Source: Paramoeba atlantica
Lineage: Eukaryota; Discosea
Length of the DNA: 64,000 nucleotides
Assembly (NCBI GenBank): GCA_977017575.1
Contig: CDRNVI010000088.1
Coordinates: 1 to 64,000 of the forward strand
Direction of reading: 5' to 3'
Numbering within the stretch: position 1 is the stretch's first letter; every line of letters begins with the position of its first letter. Of this stretch, positions 30,690 through 39,836 are shown in pieces. A program made the translations under genes and the position numbers. The notes below the pieces were generated by a model. It made no database searches, had not been told where the DNA came from, and saw only the letters and a list, made by a program, of their open reading frames with translations.

Positions 30690-31835
30690 TTACTCGGGCT
30701 TTTTAAGACATGTGAACTGTGATCGATATACCGTTTGTCTTATACTTTTCACATTCGCAGTGTAAGTACAATTCACTAGCTCATCGCTTACAACCTGAAA
30801 GCCCACGTTGCGCGCGACTTCCAAGATCTCTTCATGCGTGAGTTCCACAGAAACCTCATCCTTTTCACCGGAAAAGTGATACAACAATGGACCAAGATTT
30901 ATCCAACTGCCACCCGGTCGCAGAGCGTTAAAAATTGTTTCAACGTACTCAATTACATTGTGTGCGGTGTCCACAAAAAAACAAGTTACCACCGCGTTCC
31001 ACATTCCTAATTGATCGGGTTTGGAATACACCTCAACGAACTCACCCGCACACATGGAGAAGGAACCCACGGGATGCCCAGCGACTTCCCTCTCGGTTAT
31101 CATATCGCGTGTGGTACGATGTGGAATGCGAATCTCACGAAACTGGTCGTCACGACTTAAGTGGTTAGTGCTGGCGCCTATGTAGGGGTAAATAGAGTGC
31201 TGTTCCGCAATCATGGAGTAGTTCAACACGTAGTGACCTGCGATAAGCATGTGGTAGGAAAACTCATTCCCCTGAGAGTAGAACCCAAGAAGCGAGGCCT
31301 CAAAGCTCAGACGACTTAACCCTGCCCCAGGAAACAAGATGTGGATCGATGAGCGTTGGGGAACATCCGGAAACAGCTCACAGAGTTTATTCAGCAGTGG
31401 GCCGTAACACTGAGAGCGTTCTACCTCTCCTTCAAGCGACCAGTCTCTAACAAACTGACGCAAAGTACTGGCGGCCTTGTCAAGGTCCAAGACCGAAGGT
31501 ATAAGCGGCGATGGTCTGTGCAAATCCTGTGATTGCGTTCCCCAGTAGGAGTCATATAAGGTGTGAGAGGCGCTGAGCACGTGGTTGTAGAAGGAAGCAT
31601 TCTTCGCAATAGCTTTCGCAAAGCGCCCAGGAAGAATAAAAGGATCCTTTCCAAGGAGCCTCTTGTGGTGAGCTGAAAGCTTTTCAAGGTTTCGAAACCA
31701 TTCGACGCTCGACTCTGTGCTGCGTTGTTCCAAGAGCCGAAAAGACTCTGCGGTGCGAAGAAAGCACAATTGATCATTCCAGGTGTCATTCGACTCCTCA
31801 TTCGGGCTTTCCAACCGTTTGTCTGGCAATGTCAT
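30690..31835 (-). CDS. Carnosine N-methyltransferase family (N2227-like)
   Basis: The family methylates carnosine or other His-containing substrates with S-adenosylmethionine. This 381-residue protein covers the usual length. The SAM-binding core begins with IHILFPGAGLSRLSFEA (about residue 165), then GNEFSYHML, IYPYIGASTN and MCAGEFVEVY. The signature VVTCFFVDTAHNVIEYVETI and WINLGPLLYHF follow, both characteristic of CARNMT1/YNL092W relatives. Helices of the N-terminal third (FRNLEKLSAHHKRLL) are also conserved in the family. It starts at the ATG at 31835, 15 bp after a CCTTTTCTTTTAG acceptor-like run. The natural substrate in a protist is unknown. Confidence 0.9.
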   Translation of the reverse strand: MTLPDKRLESPNEESNDTWNDQLCFLRTAESFRLLEQRSTESSVEWFRNLEKLSAHHKRLLGKDPFILPGRFAKAIAKNASFYNHVLSASHTLYDSYWGTQSQDLHRPSPLIPSVLDLDKAASTLRQFVRDWSLEGEVERSQCYGPLLNKLCELFPDVPQRSSIHILFPGAGLSRLSFEASLLGFYSQGNEFSYHMLIAGHYVLNYSMIAEQHSIYPYIGASTNHLSRDDQFREIRIPHRTTRDMITEREVAGHPVGSFSMCAGEFVEVYSKPDQLGMWNAVVTCFFVDTAHNVIEYVETIFNALRPGGSWINLGPLLYHFSGEKDEVSVELTHEEILEVARNVGFQVVSDELVNCTYTANVKSIRQTVYRSQFTCLKKPE

Positions 31836-31850
31836 GCGCTAGTTACGTAC

Positions 31851-31866
31851 CTAAAAGAAAAGGACT
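31851..31866 (-). promoter_or_regulatory. Putative spliced-leader acceptor, CARNMT-like gene
   Basis: On the minus strand AGTCCTTTTCTTTTAG with the AG at 31851-31852, giving a 15-nt leader before the ATG. Confidence 0.5.
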
Positions 31867-32001
31867 ACTGAACCTAAGAAATACCACAGGACTACTACAT
31901 AATACTTTCGCGTTTCTATGTATTTCTCTGAGATTACTGATTCTTAAAGAAAAATTCCTTCACGGTAATTCACGTTCCTCGAATGATTTCCAAGGAATAT
32001 A

Positions 32002-32753
32002 CAGTGGTTTCAGTTGATCTTGCCCCCCCCCCCTCCCTCGGAATTTTAATTTTTTTTATCCGTTTTTGCTCATCTTTGCAGCATTGGAGAGATCTCGTTC
32101 CCCTAGCGAAGAGCTTTGCCGCCTTTTTTTCATAGAGACCCCCTGGTGCCCCCTAGGTCCAAAAAACACTGTTTTTGCGGAGTTTTTCTGTGTACACAAC
32201 CATTTTTTGCCACATTTTCCCGATTTTCTGTATATTTTGCACTTGTAAGTACGAGTGATAGCGTTCTAAATTGATAATTTGAAAGCTCTATGTCTAGTAC
32301 CCTCTCTATTGCCTAGTTCAATTTAGTCAACACCTCTACATTATCAAGATCAGACCCTCATACCCCAAACAGGGGGAGTACGTCGAACAATGTAATGACA
32401 AAAGAGAAGACAACCCCACAATGTGTGCAACACAATTGATTCAATCCCAAATAGACTTCGAAGCGTGTTGCAAAACAATGGAAGCCATTCCGGATACTAG
32501 TTCTTTGCCTTCAGAGTTAACTTTTGGACATAAAATCCGTTTTTTGCTCTATTTTTCATAGGTAAAAAAATGTCATTTGTTATTATTTTGGTCAACTTTC
32601 GGGTCACCCAGGGGGCACCAGGGGATCTCTATGAAAAAAAGGCGGCAAAGCTCTTCGCTAGGGGAATGAGATCTCTCCAATGCTGCAAAGATGAGCAAAA
32701 ACGGAAAAAAAAATCAAAATTCCGATGGGGGGCAAGATCAACTGAAACCACTG
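32002..32753. mobile_element. 752-bp non-autonomous TIR element
   Basis: Ends are inverted: CAGTGGTTTCAGTTGATCTT at 32002 and its complement ending at 32753. The similarity extends about 150 bp inward on both sides (32002-32155 and 32609-32753, including the shared TTTGCTCATCTTTGCAGCAT). The middle is AT-rich and non-coding, so it needs a transposase from elsewhere. The insertion site is TA-rich, but I cannot define a target duplication. Confidence 0.8.
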
Positions 32754-33003
32754 CATAATTTTAGACCCCCCCATATTTTCGTGCACCCCCCTGTACATAT
32801 TATCATTGGTAACCGTACGTGACGTATCTTGCGATTTACCAGTTGCAACACATTAAATTTGCAAGTGCTCTTCTATACATAGTCCGACTTCTGCGCGTTC
32901 GTTTATCTTCAAGTGGGTTATTAAAAAAGAAATGAAGAAAGAAATAAAAAGGTAATGGAAAATATATTAGCGAAACTTATCAACAGGCAAGAATTAGCAT
33001 TTC
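32754..33003. other. Intergenic with Tc1-like terminus
   Basis: Bases 32769-32804 (CCCCCCATATTTTCGTGC then ACCCCCCTGTA) match 35843-35876 and, in reverse, the end of the Tc1 remnant at 49210. It appears to be a detached Tc1/mariner end. Nothing else is seen. Confidence 0.5.
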
Positions 33004-33108
33004 ATGGAAGATTTGTTCGTTATCCCCGCTGCACTTACAGCAATGTATCTTTTGGCATACGGTACACTTACTTATTTATCATGGAAGGCTTCTATGTACG
33101 ATAGATAA
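33004..33108 (+). CDS. Possible 34-residue membrane peptide
   Basis: A plus-strand ATG frame encodes MEDLFVIPAALTAMYLLAYG and then TLTYLSWKASMYDR. It has one strong hydrophobic segment (residues 5-25) followed by a polar tail, the layout of tiny membrane subunits. It runs against the direction of every other gene here and has no identified homologue, so chance remains likely. Confidence 0.25.
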   Translation: MEDLFVIPAALTAMYLLAYGTLTYLSWKASMYDR

Positions 33109-33160
33109 GCTGAAGATAATAGCTCCTTTACAAAAACTACATCTCTTCATTCTTCCTCCC

Positions 33161-34069
33161 TCATAACTTTCCTTCTCCCCCATTGCGCACACGTCGCGAA
33201 ATCTCTGCCGCGTGCATTCGGAAATGATTCACATATATCGCACGGTCCAGTGTCGTCATCCCCGAATTCATTACTTGATACGCCAGATTTCCCCGCAGCA
33301 TACATTTCGCCCGGACCCACGCCGAGGGACAGCCCTGCGTGTGCGGCAAAATATTCTCCATCGCGGTACGCAACACCTGAGCCTCTGAACACACCTCATC
33401 AACCAACCCCACCTCCTTCGCCTCACACGCCGTCCACAACCTCCCCTCCCGCACATGTCTCTCCGCGACACCCGGTCCCACCACATGGGCGAGATGCGCC
33501 ACCATATACCGTGGCACCGTCAACCCCAACGTCGTCTCGGGAAACCCAATACGATACGCCTCAACCGACCCCTCCCCTCCCCCCCTCCCTTCCGTTTTCC
33601 CCTTCCCTGTGCTCTCACCCTCCTCCCGATTCCTGTGTGGCTTCCTCTCCCCCCCTCGGCTCGGGCCATGGGCCATCACCCGCGCATCACAGGCCAGCGC
33701 GAGCCCGAGGCCATAGGAGGGGCAGTGCCCCGCGAGGGCCACGGCGGTGGGCTTCGGGTACAGCAGCAGCTGGGTGTAGAGCGCGCGGGTGGCATTCTGG
33801 AGAAGCACAAAGGGTAGGGTGCGGGGCTGCAGCAGCGTGCGCACGCAGGGGCCCGCGGTGAAGACGCGGGGCCAGGCGGAGGTGAGGACGACGCCGTGGA
33901 TGGCGGGGGCGGAGGCGAGCTGGGCGAGCTTGGTGGAGAGCTCCAGGGCGAGCTTGGGGGTGAGGGTGTTCTCGGCGGTGAAGCCGAGGGAGAGGATCGC
34001 AAGCTTTTGTGTTCCGGAGGACAGGGGGTGGAGGATGGTGTTGAGGTTGTTGTGGAGGACGGTGTGCAT
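33161..34069 (-). CDS. Enoyl-CoA delta-isomerase (crotonase fold)
   Basis: It probably moves double bonds in unsaturated fatty acyl-CoA during beta-oxidation in mitochondria or a microbody. The 302-residue crotonase-fold protein shows the first oxyanion loop as VFTAGPCVRTLL and the second as CPSYGLGLALACDARV. The block RIGFPETTLGLTVPRYMVA corresponds to 'GLNET.LGI..P' of ECI1-type isomerases, with the proposed catalytic Glu in PET. A Gly/Glu/Lys-rich insert of about 35 residues splits the fold after DARVMAHG. The gene is very G-rich on the sense strand, so the opposite strand shows long proline-rich shadow frames. It starts at the ATG at 34069. Enoyl-CoA hydratase is the alternative. Confidence 0.8.
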   Translation of the reverse strand: MHTVLHNNLNTILHPLSSGTQKLAILSLGFTAENTLTPKLALELSTKLAQLASAPAIHGVVLTSAWPRVFTAGPCVRTLLQPRTLPFVLLQNATRALYTQLLLYPKPTAVALAGHCPSYGLGLALACDARVMAHGPSRGGERKPHRNREEGESTGKGKTEGRGGGEGSVEAYRIGFPETTLGLTVPRYMVAHLAHVVGPGVAERHVREGRLWTACEAKEVGLVDEVCSEAQVLRTAMENILPHTQGCPSAWVRAKCMLRGNLAYQVMNSGMTTLDRAIYVNHFRMHAAEISRRVRNGGEGKL

Positions 34070-34486
34070 GGGGGAGTGGGGGGGTAGGGTGGGTGGAGCG
34101 GGGAAGGAAGAGTGTAGAGGGATGGAGTTAAAGGTTCTGTGGATTAAGAATGAGTTTCAAAGAAGATGATTTGGTATTACTGTGACAGATAACTAGGGGG
34201 GGTGGTCGACGAAAAAATATTCGAAATGACAAAAAGTGACAGGTAACTAGGGGGGATGATGTGTGACAGCTAACTAGGGGGGGGTACAGTATTTGATACT
34301 GTCATAGAAGGACATAAATAGGTAGCGGAGGTCCAAATACTGGACGAAAGACGTATAGCTTCTTTAGCCCCAGTACATGTATAAAATGTATAGAACAGTG
34401 AGAAGGTCGCATATTCATGCCAACCTAAACTGCATCTGTTGAATGTGCAAGCGGAGTTCGAGAAGAGCCTATGACACAAACACCGC
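34070..34486. repeat. Intergenic with motif spaced at 27-bp multiples
   Basis: The 17-mer GTGACAGNTAACTAGGG occurs at 34182, 34236 and 34263, so spacings are 54 and 27 bp. It is followed by the palindrome ACAGTATTTGATACTGT (34286-34302). The function is unknown; it may be a decayed minisatellite or a transposon sub-end. The rest is the 3' flank of the TFIIS-like gene. Confidence 0.6.
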
Positions 34487-35254
34487 TCATGGGCTTTCCA
34501 CTGTGCACGAACACATGTCATCCTCGAACATGGAACTCCAGTGATTATTCTCTTCCAGTGCCATAAGATTGAGGTTAAGAAGAGCCTTGTTAGTCTTACC
34601 GCACCGTGGGCACTGTGTATTCTCGTGCGTTATTTTCTCACGAAGGGCAGTCTCCATTTCAGAACGTTTCCGTAAAACATCCTCCGGCAGCAATAGTTCT
34701 TCTACGGGGCACTGTACGATGTGACGTATCATGCGCTGCGTGTGATTTTCCGACCCTGCAAGCGAGGCCTTGCCAGTGAGAGGAGTGTGCATACGATCGG
34801 ACAAAAGAGAAGATTTTAGCAAGTGTGCTACCGCTTTTGCGTTGTTTTGTAACGCACGTAGACGAGAGAGATACAGAGGGGAGAATGAAGAGGAAGATGG
34901 AAAAGGTGGGTAGAGCTGGAACATCTGCTCCTCAATGTTGTCCACAAATTCTTCGACCCCGGTGCCAACTATTTTTTTCAAGGACTTTCGCACAGCTTGG
35001 CGCATGGAAAAGGTTGGTCCGTCTTGTTTCAACCGCTTTATGTTTTTGTCATCGAAAGAAGGTTTCCTCGACCGCTTAGTCGTGCGAGTAACTTCCTCTG
35101 TTGGTGTAGGAGCCCCATTTGGTTGCGCATTCGCAGTATAAGGGGCACTAAATCTTGTGTCTGGCTTAGAATTCCTTGTCGTGCTTGATTTATTCTCCAG
35201 CTCAGAAAGTGAACTTAATATATCCAGAGTAGTGTCACCGCTTGAGGAATCCAT
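34487..35254 (-). CDS. TFIIS-like protein (central domain and partial zinc ribbon)
   Basis: TFIIS-type factors rescue arrested RNA polymerase II. The 255-residue protein has a Ser/Thr/Lys-rich N-terminus with a nuclear-type signal (TTKRSRKPS), then a helical region matching the TFIIS central domain: MRQAVRKSLKKIVG, VDNIEEQMFQLY, YLSRLRALQNNAKAVAHLL, LLS and CPVEELLLPEDVLRKRSEM. The C-terminus starts a zinc ribbon (CPRCGKTN), but the distal pair appears as CSC nine residues from the end instead of CxxC, and no acidic DE hairpin is obvious. It may therefore lack cleavage-stimulating activity. It starts at the ATG at 35254. PHF3/SPOC-type or other TFIIS-domain proteins are alternatives. Confidence 0.6.
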   Translation of the reverse strand: MDSSSGDTTLDILSSLSELENKSSTTRNSKPDTRFSAPYTANAQPNGAPTPTEEVTRTTKRSRKPSFDDKNIKRLKQDGPTFSMRQAVRKSLKKIVGTGVEEFVDNIEEQMFQLYPPFPSSSSFSPLYLSRLRALQNNAKAVAHLLKSSLLSDRMHTPLTGKASLAGSENHTQRMIRHIVQCPVEELLLPEDVLRKRSEMETALREKITHENTQCPRCGKTNKALLNLNLMALEENNHWSSMFEDDMCSCTVESP

Positions 35255-35894
35255 TGGCCCACGTACTTTATGTCATAAATAAAGTATTGTATATTTTATA
35301 AGAATATACTTTGAAAAATATCGACAGACAAACAGCCTACCAAATTCTCATTATTATTATTATTATTATTTATAATAACTTTTTCTTCTTGCAAGACTAC
35401 CACAGTAGTTGTTCAATCAGCCCATCGCTGGAACCTGTAAACTGACATCCTAGGCAAACACAATCAGGTACCAACTAACGGCTCCGGCACTTACTTCGAC
35501 GGTTGCTTCTGAGACAAGTTGCGAGCTATTTGCGACTATTTGATGATTCTGTGGGCTTTGCGTACCGAGATTCGCATGTCTCCAGATTTAGTGGCTGCGA
35601 AAACATAGATTCGGTGCAGTTTAGTCACTTACCATACCTTGGCGGGTACAGCGGGTACGGACCCACTAGGCGGGTACATGGGGGTACGTACCCGGAGTAC
35701 GTACCACATGTACCCGCTTTTAATTTCAATAGGGACCTACCCCCCTGAATACGGGAAACGCAATAGCAGGTGACACGTATCTCTGCGAGAGCTCTCGAAT
35801 GCGGTGCTCTTTTCTAAAATTGGACAAGTTATAAAAAATTTAACCCCCCCATATTTTCGTGCCACCCCCTGTAGAATAACGTAGGTGTATGTCG
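35255..35894. other. Intergenic with GGGTAC cluster and Tc1-like end
   Basis: It holds an ATT microsatellite (about 35351-35371), a cluster of GGGTAC/GTACCC motifs in both orientations (about 35641-35720) and a Tc1-like terminal stretch (35837-35876). The 60 bp before that terminus (35788-35840) resemble 50953-51005 (GCGAGAGCTCTC and AAATTGG shared). No gene is seen. Confidence 0.55.
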
Positions 35895-37136
35895 CTACCA
35901 CCCTTGCTGTACCATCTCCCGAGAACGCACCGGGCACATGTGTATTGTGTGGCCCGGCTCACGACAATAATAGCAGACTATACCCCGAGGGAGTTGTGTA
36001 CCCGCTGTCTCACTGGATCGAGAAGGTGGCTCATTCCCTTGTGGATACCACGCAGTGTCTGAGACCGAACCGGCTTGTACTACGGGTTCTTCGCGAGGGA
36101 ATCTCGTACATGAAACAGTTTCCTGTTCCATGTTGTTTTCAACGTTAAAGTGCTTGGGTACCCTCCCAAGTTTGGTTGAGCGAATCCGCAAGGGATTTCC
36201 CGTGCGAAGATTGCACAACTCCAATGCAGGATTTACGTACCCCACCAAAATAGGTTTACCCATAATTCGTTTCTCATGGAGCCCATCGGCCGCGCCGAAA
36301 GCCTCCGCTGCAGTTTTCATTTGAACCACAGCACAACCATAGTGCATACCACTGCGGTCATTTGTACTCATCCGAAGCTCTTCCACTGTACCATACTCCC
36401 GAAAGTACTCTGTCAGCTGTTCGTCAGTGATATACGGTGAAATGTTATCCACTACAAGATCGGGAACGAATCCGTCTGTATGAAGTAATGGGTGGTCGGG
36501 ATCGAACACAAGTGATGGAACTTCTGTCGTACCTTTACCTTCCATAGAATGTTCATCCAGATGATCGGATAAAAGCAGATGGGCTTCTTTTAAGTCTGTG
36601 GCGGAAAAGTCATTACCACAAAAGGCCATAAACTGTATGTAGGGATGTGGTTGTCTGTCACTCACAGCCGCTGTTACTTGCTCGCTGGAATCGAGTTCAA
36701 TGTAGTAATCATTTCCCGCGATGTGCTCGGCTGAGATAAATCCGTATCTTTGGAAGCAGTATAGCAAGTCCTCCGTAGTCATTGCAGACGCGTTTGTAGC
36801 TATACCGCGTGGTCTGACTCGTGCAAACAAACGGGTCGAATCATTCGGGCTTACAGAGAAACCTTTCGTCCCCTCCAATGCCTTTTCGCTTACTGAATCC
36901 GTGTTTCCAACGATCGTTACCCAATCTTTGACAAGATCAAAACACTCATAGGGTAGAACACGGCACAGGATACGAAGCGTTGCTTTCAACTTGGGAGGTA
37001 GCAAGGTAAAGAAAAATGGGTCATAACGAGGAGTGCGAAGTAAACTCCAGAAGTGGGGCAAAGATCCCGTGGCACGTGAAAATGTAAACCAGTTCAGAAG
37101 CGCCTCCGTGTCAATGTCTTCCCTCAACGAGTTCAT
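35895..37136 (-). CDS. RRM and CCHC zinc-knuckle RNA-binding protein
   Basis: This 413-residue protein has one good RRM near residues 225-300: DLVVDNISPYITDEQLTEYF (RNP2 region) and GMHYGCAVVQMKTAAEAFGA (RNP1 region). A second, weaker RRM-like fold lies at about 105-170 (FARVRPRGIATNASAMTTED). The C-terminal CYYCREPGHTIHMC is a retroviral-type CCHC knuckle (C-x2-C-x4-H-x4-C) as found in many cellular mRNA-binding proteins. The N-terminal 100 residues are helical and unassigned. It probably binds mRNA; target and compartment cannot be read. It starts at the ATG at 37136. Its 3' end abuts the spacer with a Tc1-like end. Confidence 0.85.
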   Translation of the reverse strand: MNSLREDIDTEALLNWFTFSRATGSLPHFWSLLRTPRYDPFFFTLLPPKLKATLRILCRVLPYECFDLVKDWVTIVGNTDSVSEKALEGTKGFSVSPNDSTRLFARVRPRGIATNASAMTTEDLLYCFQRYGFISAEHIAGNDYYIELDSSEQVTAAVSDRQPHPYIQFMAFCGNDFSATDLKEAHLLLSDHLDEHSMEGKGTTEVPSLVFDPDHPLLHTDGFVPDLVVDNISPYITDEQLTEYFREYGTVEELRMSTNDRSGMHYGCAVVQMKTAAEAFGAADGLHEKRIMGKPILVGYVNPALELCNLRTGNPLRIRSTKLGRVPKHFNVENNMEQETVSCTRFPREEPVVQAGSVSDTAWYPQGNEPPSRSSETAGTQLPRGIVCYYCREPGHTIHMCPVRSREMVQQGW

Positions 37137-37468
37137 TTTTGGATCAATAGCATTGATAAAAGAATTGGTTTTCTAAATCCAACATTATGTTATACAGAGC
37201 CTTCGTAAAAGTATTTCATTTGAAACGTACTATCACAAAAAAAGGTCGACTATCGGATAAAACATTCGTTGCTTTCCATTTTCGTGCTGGTTATCTTCTT
37301 GAAAGCCGAGATAATCCATATTTATACAATTTTTAGACGCACGTAATGTATGTACTAAATTTTGTAAAGCATTAGTAGTTCGTCACATTCAGCTAATCCA
37401 TAAACGTAACAATGTATCCCCCCCGTTCGTTGACAAGTTCTACGCAAGGTCCATAGACTCATGAACCG
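37137..37468. other. Intergenic spacer
   Basis: 332 bp, AT-rich, between the RRM/CCHC gene and the armadillo-like gene. No repeat, RNA gene or conserved frame is recognised. Confidence 0.5.
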
Positions 37469-38812
37469 CTACATCTCTTCCTCGCCCATCATCTCATCCA
37501 TCCCTCCTCCCATCCCCTCACCCATTCCCATCTGCTCCATCATCATCTGCTGAAACATACGCTGTTGCTGCATACTCTGCATCCGTTGCTTCTGCTCCTT
37601 TTGGTCCGCCTCTCGACGACGTGCAATCATCGACCCATACACCTCCCTTAACTTCTGCACCGTCCCTCCCCACACCGCATCCCGATCCAGTACCTGCACC
37701 AACCCCTCCGCCCGGTCCCTACACCCCCGATCCGTCCCGGAACACCACAACGTGTACAACCCATCAATCCCATCCTGCAACACAAACTCCCGCAGAAACC
37801 CCTCCCGGTCCTCCCTCCCGGTCTCCTGCACCATCACCCCCACCACCTGCAGCGCGATCCCCGCGACACTCCCCCCCCGACGCACCTCCAGCAGCTCCAC
37901 CAGCGCGTGGACACTCTCCGGCCCCCGTAGCACAGCCACGCAATCCGGCAGCGCGTGGGTCGCCATACGGTGTAACACCAGCAGGGCGCGTTCCACGACG
38001 TTACCCGAGTTACTGCTACTGCCACTGCTGCCACTGCTGCCACTACTGCCACTGTGGGCCAACAAGGGAATAAAGTACCCCGCCCCGGGCTTGTCGTCCA
38101 CGGCGGTTGCGAGGGTACGGCAGCCGTGGGGGAGCGCACACAGGTTGGCACAGACCCCGACCATGGCGGCCAGGAAGGGCTCGGGGGCAGTGGGGTCCAG
38201 CGTGCGTAGCATGGAGTTGACCACAGAGGAGAGGGAGAGGAGTGCGAGGGCCGCGGAGGGGGCGGGGGGAGACTCAGGGGACTCAGAGGACTCAGAAGGG
38301 ACAGCGGTGCACTGGAAAAGGGTGTGGGCGATCTCGGTCATGGGGGCGAGGGAAGCGTGGGCGTGGGCGTTTTGCAGGAGGGAGACGAGATGACGGATGC
38401 CGTGGGCGTGGGCGAAGGCGGCGCTGCACGGGGGGTCGTCGTGGCAGCATTGGCGGATGAGACGGAGGGCTTTGAGGAGACAGGCCTCGGTGATGCTGTT
38501 GTGGTGGGCGAGGAGGTGGGTGACTAAGTGGTGGAAGTTGTGTTCGAGTTCCAGTTTGGATCCGGCTTTTTTGTTTTGTAAATCGTCTTCTAGGAGGGAG
38601 AGGAGGTCGTCCACGACACTCTCGACGGCTGCGAAGTCCTTTGCTCGGCTGGCTTTCTTCAGTCGTTGCAGGGCGCTAGAGGTAGGCTGACGAGACGCTT
38701 TGCGTTGTTGCCACAAACTACGCAAGAGCTGGAGTGCGCATACGATTACGGTGCCATGGAGCGCATTTTTCCATGTGCTGTCGTGAATGGGAGACTGTGG
38801 AACGGCTTGCAT
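37469..38812 (-). CDS. Armadillo-like repeat protein
   Basis: This 447-residue protein begins with a short hydrophobic stretch (TVIVCALQLLRSLW, about 18-31) that could be a membrane or targeting segment, then alpha-helical armadillo-like repeats (LLKALRLIRQCCHDDPPCSAAFAHAHGIRHLVSLL; ALLVLHRMATHALPDCVAVL; VHALVELLEVRRGG). A Ser-Gly tract lies in the middle (about 268-285) and a Gln/Met-rich tail (QQQRMFQQMMMEQMGMGEG) ends it. Fes1/HspBP1-type Hsp70 nucleotide-exchange factors share this kind of fold, but I see no decisive motif. It is markedly GC-rich. The start is the ATG at 38812, downstream of CATTTTCTTTAG and TTGCAG acceptor-like sites. Confidence 0.75.
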   Translation of the reverse strand: MQAVPQSPIHDSTWKNALHGTVIVCALQLLRSLWQQRKASRQPTSSALQRLKKASRAKDFAAVESVVDDLLSLLEDDLQNKKAGSKLELEHNFHHLVTHLLAHHNSITEACLLKALRLIRQCCHDDPPCSAAFAHAHGIRHLVSLLQNAHAHASLAPMTEIAHTLFQCTAVPSESSESPESPPAPSAALALLSLSSVVNSMLRTLDPTAPEPFLAAMVGVCANLCALPHGCRTLATAVDDKPGAGYFIPLLAHSGSSGSSGSSGSSSNSGNVVERALLVLHRMATHALPDCVAVLRGPESVHALVELLEVRRGGSVAGIALQVVGVMVQETGREDREGFLREFVLQDGIDGLYTLWCSGTDRGCRDRAEGLVQVLDRDAVWGGTVQKLREVYGSMIARRREADQKEQKQRMQSMQQQRMFQQMMMEQMGMGEGMGGGMDEMMGEEEM

Positions 38813-38987
38813 TTGAATGTAGGATAAGTAACTGCAATATTTCTAAAGAAAATGAATACATTATGTTCAAAAAATTCTTTTGTACAACTCCACTGTAGTC
38901 ACTCCAGTGTAGTGTACATATCATTGTACAGGGACATCTACAACTCAACACAACATCTACAACTCAACACAACCTCCCCATATTAGG

Positions 38988-39620
38988 TTACCGCATTTGT
39001 GGATTCGGATCCCACCTCCCTGTTCTGGCCCGCTCAGAGGTCCAAGCGTAGTAATGTGGGTTGTGGTCACTCCAAGGCACAGGGCGCGGGTCTTTATCCA
39101 TATGGGGGTGGATGTGGTCCGTGTACAACCAAGCTTTCTCCATATGACCCTGCATCAAGTGTTCCTTGCGATTCCAACCACGCTCAACAATCTCACGACG
39201 CAAGAAGTGCCACACCACCATACAGGGGTCCTTATCGTACATGTCAGCGCAGCGCACGGAGTACCGACCACTGGGATACTTTGTCTCCCACCGAATCGGC
39301 ACACGGATCCACTCCTCTCCTACCATCACGGCATCCTTGCAGTTGATCACCACTACGTGGTCTCCCATGATTTTTCCTTGCTCAAAATCGACCCGGTGAT
39401 GACCCTGGACGTAGTGTGAGACGGTCTTTGCGAGAAACGGCATTTGCATTCCTGTCGCATCCAGCAACCACCACCTCTCGCAGTCACGGTGTACATAAGG
39501 TTTTGAGATTTCGTTGTACAAAATTTTACCGAACGGGTGGTGCTTATGGCGCTTTAGGAAATGCGGGAAACCACCTCGGTTCATGTAAACATCGAGGCAG
39601 AGAGGACTCTTTTGCAACAT
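38988..39620 (-). CDS. Mitochondrial large-subunit ribosomal protein uL13m
   Basis: uL13 is an early-binding large-subunit ribosomal protein. Within 211 residues the core reads WWLLDATGMQMPFLAKTVS, HYVQGHHRVDF, GDHVVVINCKDAVMVGEEW and WETKYPSGRY, which match bacterial L13 (WYVVDAEG...GDYIIVINAE...Y..HSGYPGG). The C-terminal half is diverged and His-rich. About 45 residues precede the core and can serve as a mitochondrial import signal. I chose the ATG at 39620 because a strong acceptor (TTTCTTTCTGTTACAG) ends 11 bp before it; an upstream frame to 39740 lies beyond that site and has no family similarity. Confidence 0.85.
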   Translation of the reverse strand: MLQKSPLCLDVYMNRGGFPHFLKRHKHHPFGKILYNEISKPYVHRDCERWWLLDATGMQMPFLAKTVSHYVQGHHRVDFEQGKIMGDHVVVINCKDAVMVGEEWIRVPIRWETKYPSGRYSVRCADMYDKDPCMVVWHFLRREIVERGWNRKEHLMQGHMEKAWLYTDHIHPHMDKDPRPVPWSDHNPHYYAWTSERARTGRWDPNPQMR

Positions 39621-39631
39621 CGGAGGGATAT

Positions 39632-39657
39632 CTGTAACAGAAAGAAATGAAATACAG
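39632..39657 (-). promoter_or_regulatory. Putative splice acceptor, uL13m gene
   Basis: On the minus strand CATTTCTTTCTGTTACAG ends at 39632. A GTAAGT donor-like hexamer lies 43 nt upstream of the acceptor end, so a tiny 5' UTR intron is possible; trans-splicing fits equally. Confidence 0.5.
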
Positions 39658-39836
39658 CAAAAACAAGAACTTACCTTTGCAACCATACCATGTTTAATCA
39701 AGAGTGACAGCATACGTGTACTTGCGAAAACAGTACACACTTTCAGGAAGCGCTGTACAATAACACTCTACCAAAACGGTACGATCCAAAAAACTACACA
39801 AAAGGATCATTTTTTCTCATCCACATCCCCACCCCC

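Noticed and set aside
33250-33861. Plus-strand proline-rich frame opposite the ECI gene
   Set aside because: Shadow of a G-rich coding sequence with clear crotonase motifs on the minus strand.
39632-39680. 43-nt intron joining an upstream exon to uL13m
   Set aside because: GTAAGT and CAG ends exist, but joining gives no in-frame upstream ATG; at most a 5' UTR intron.
39621-39740. Upstream extension of uL13m to the ATG-less frame at 39740
   Set aside because: Starts at a non-ATG codon and reads through a strong acceptor site; no family similarity.
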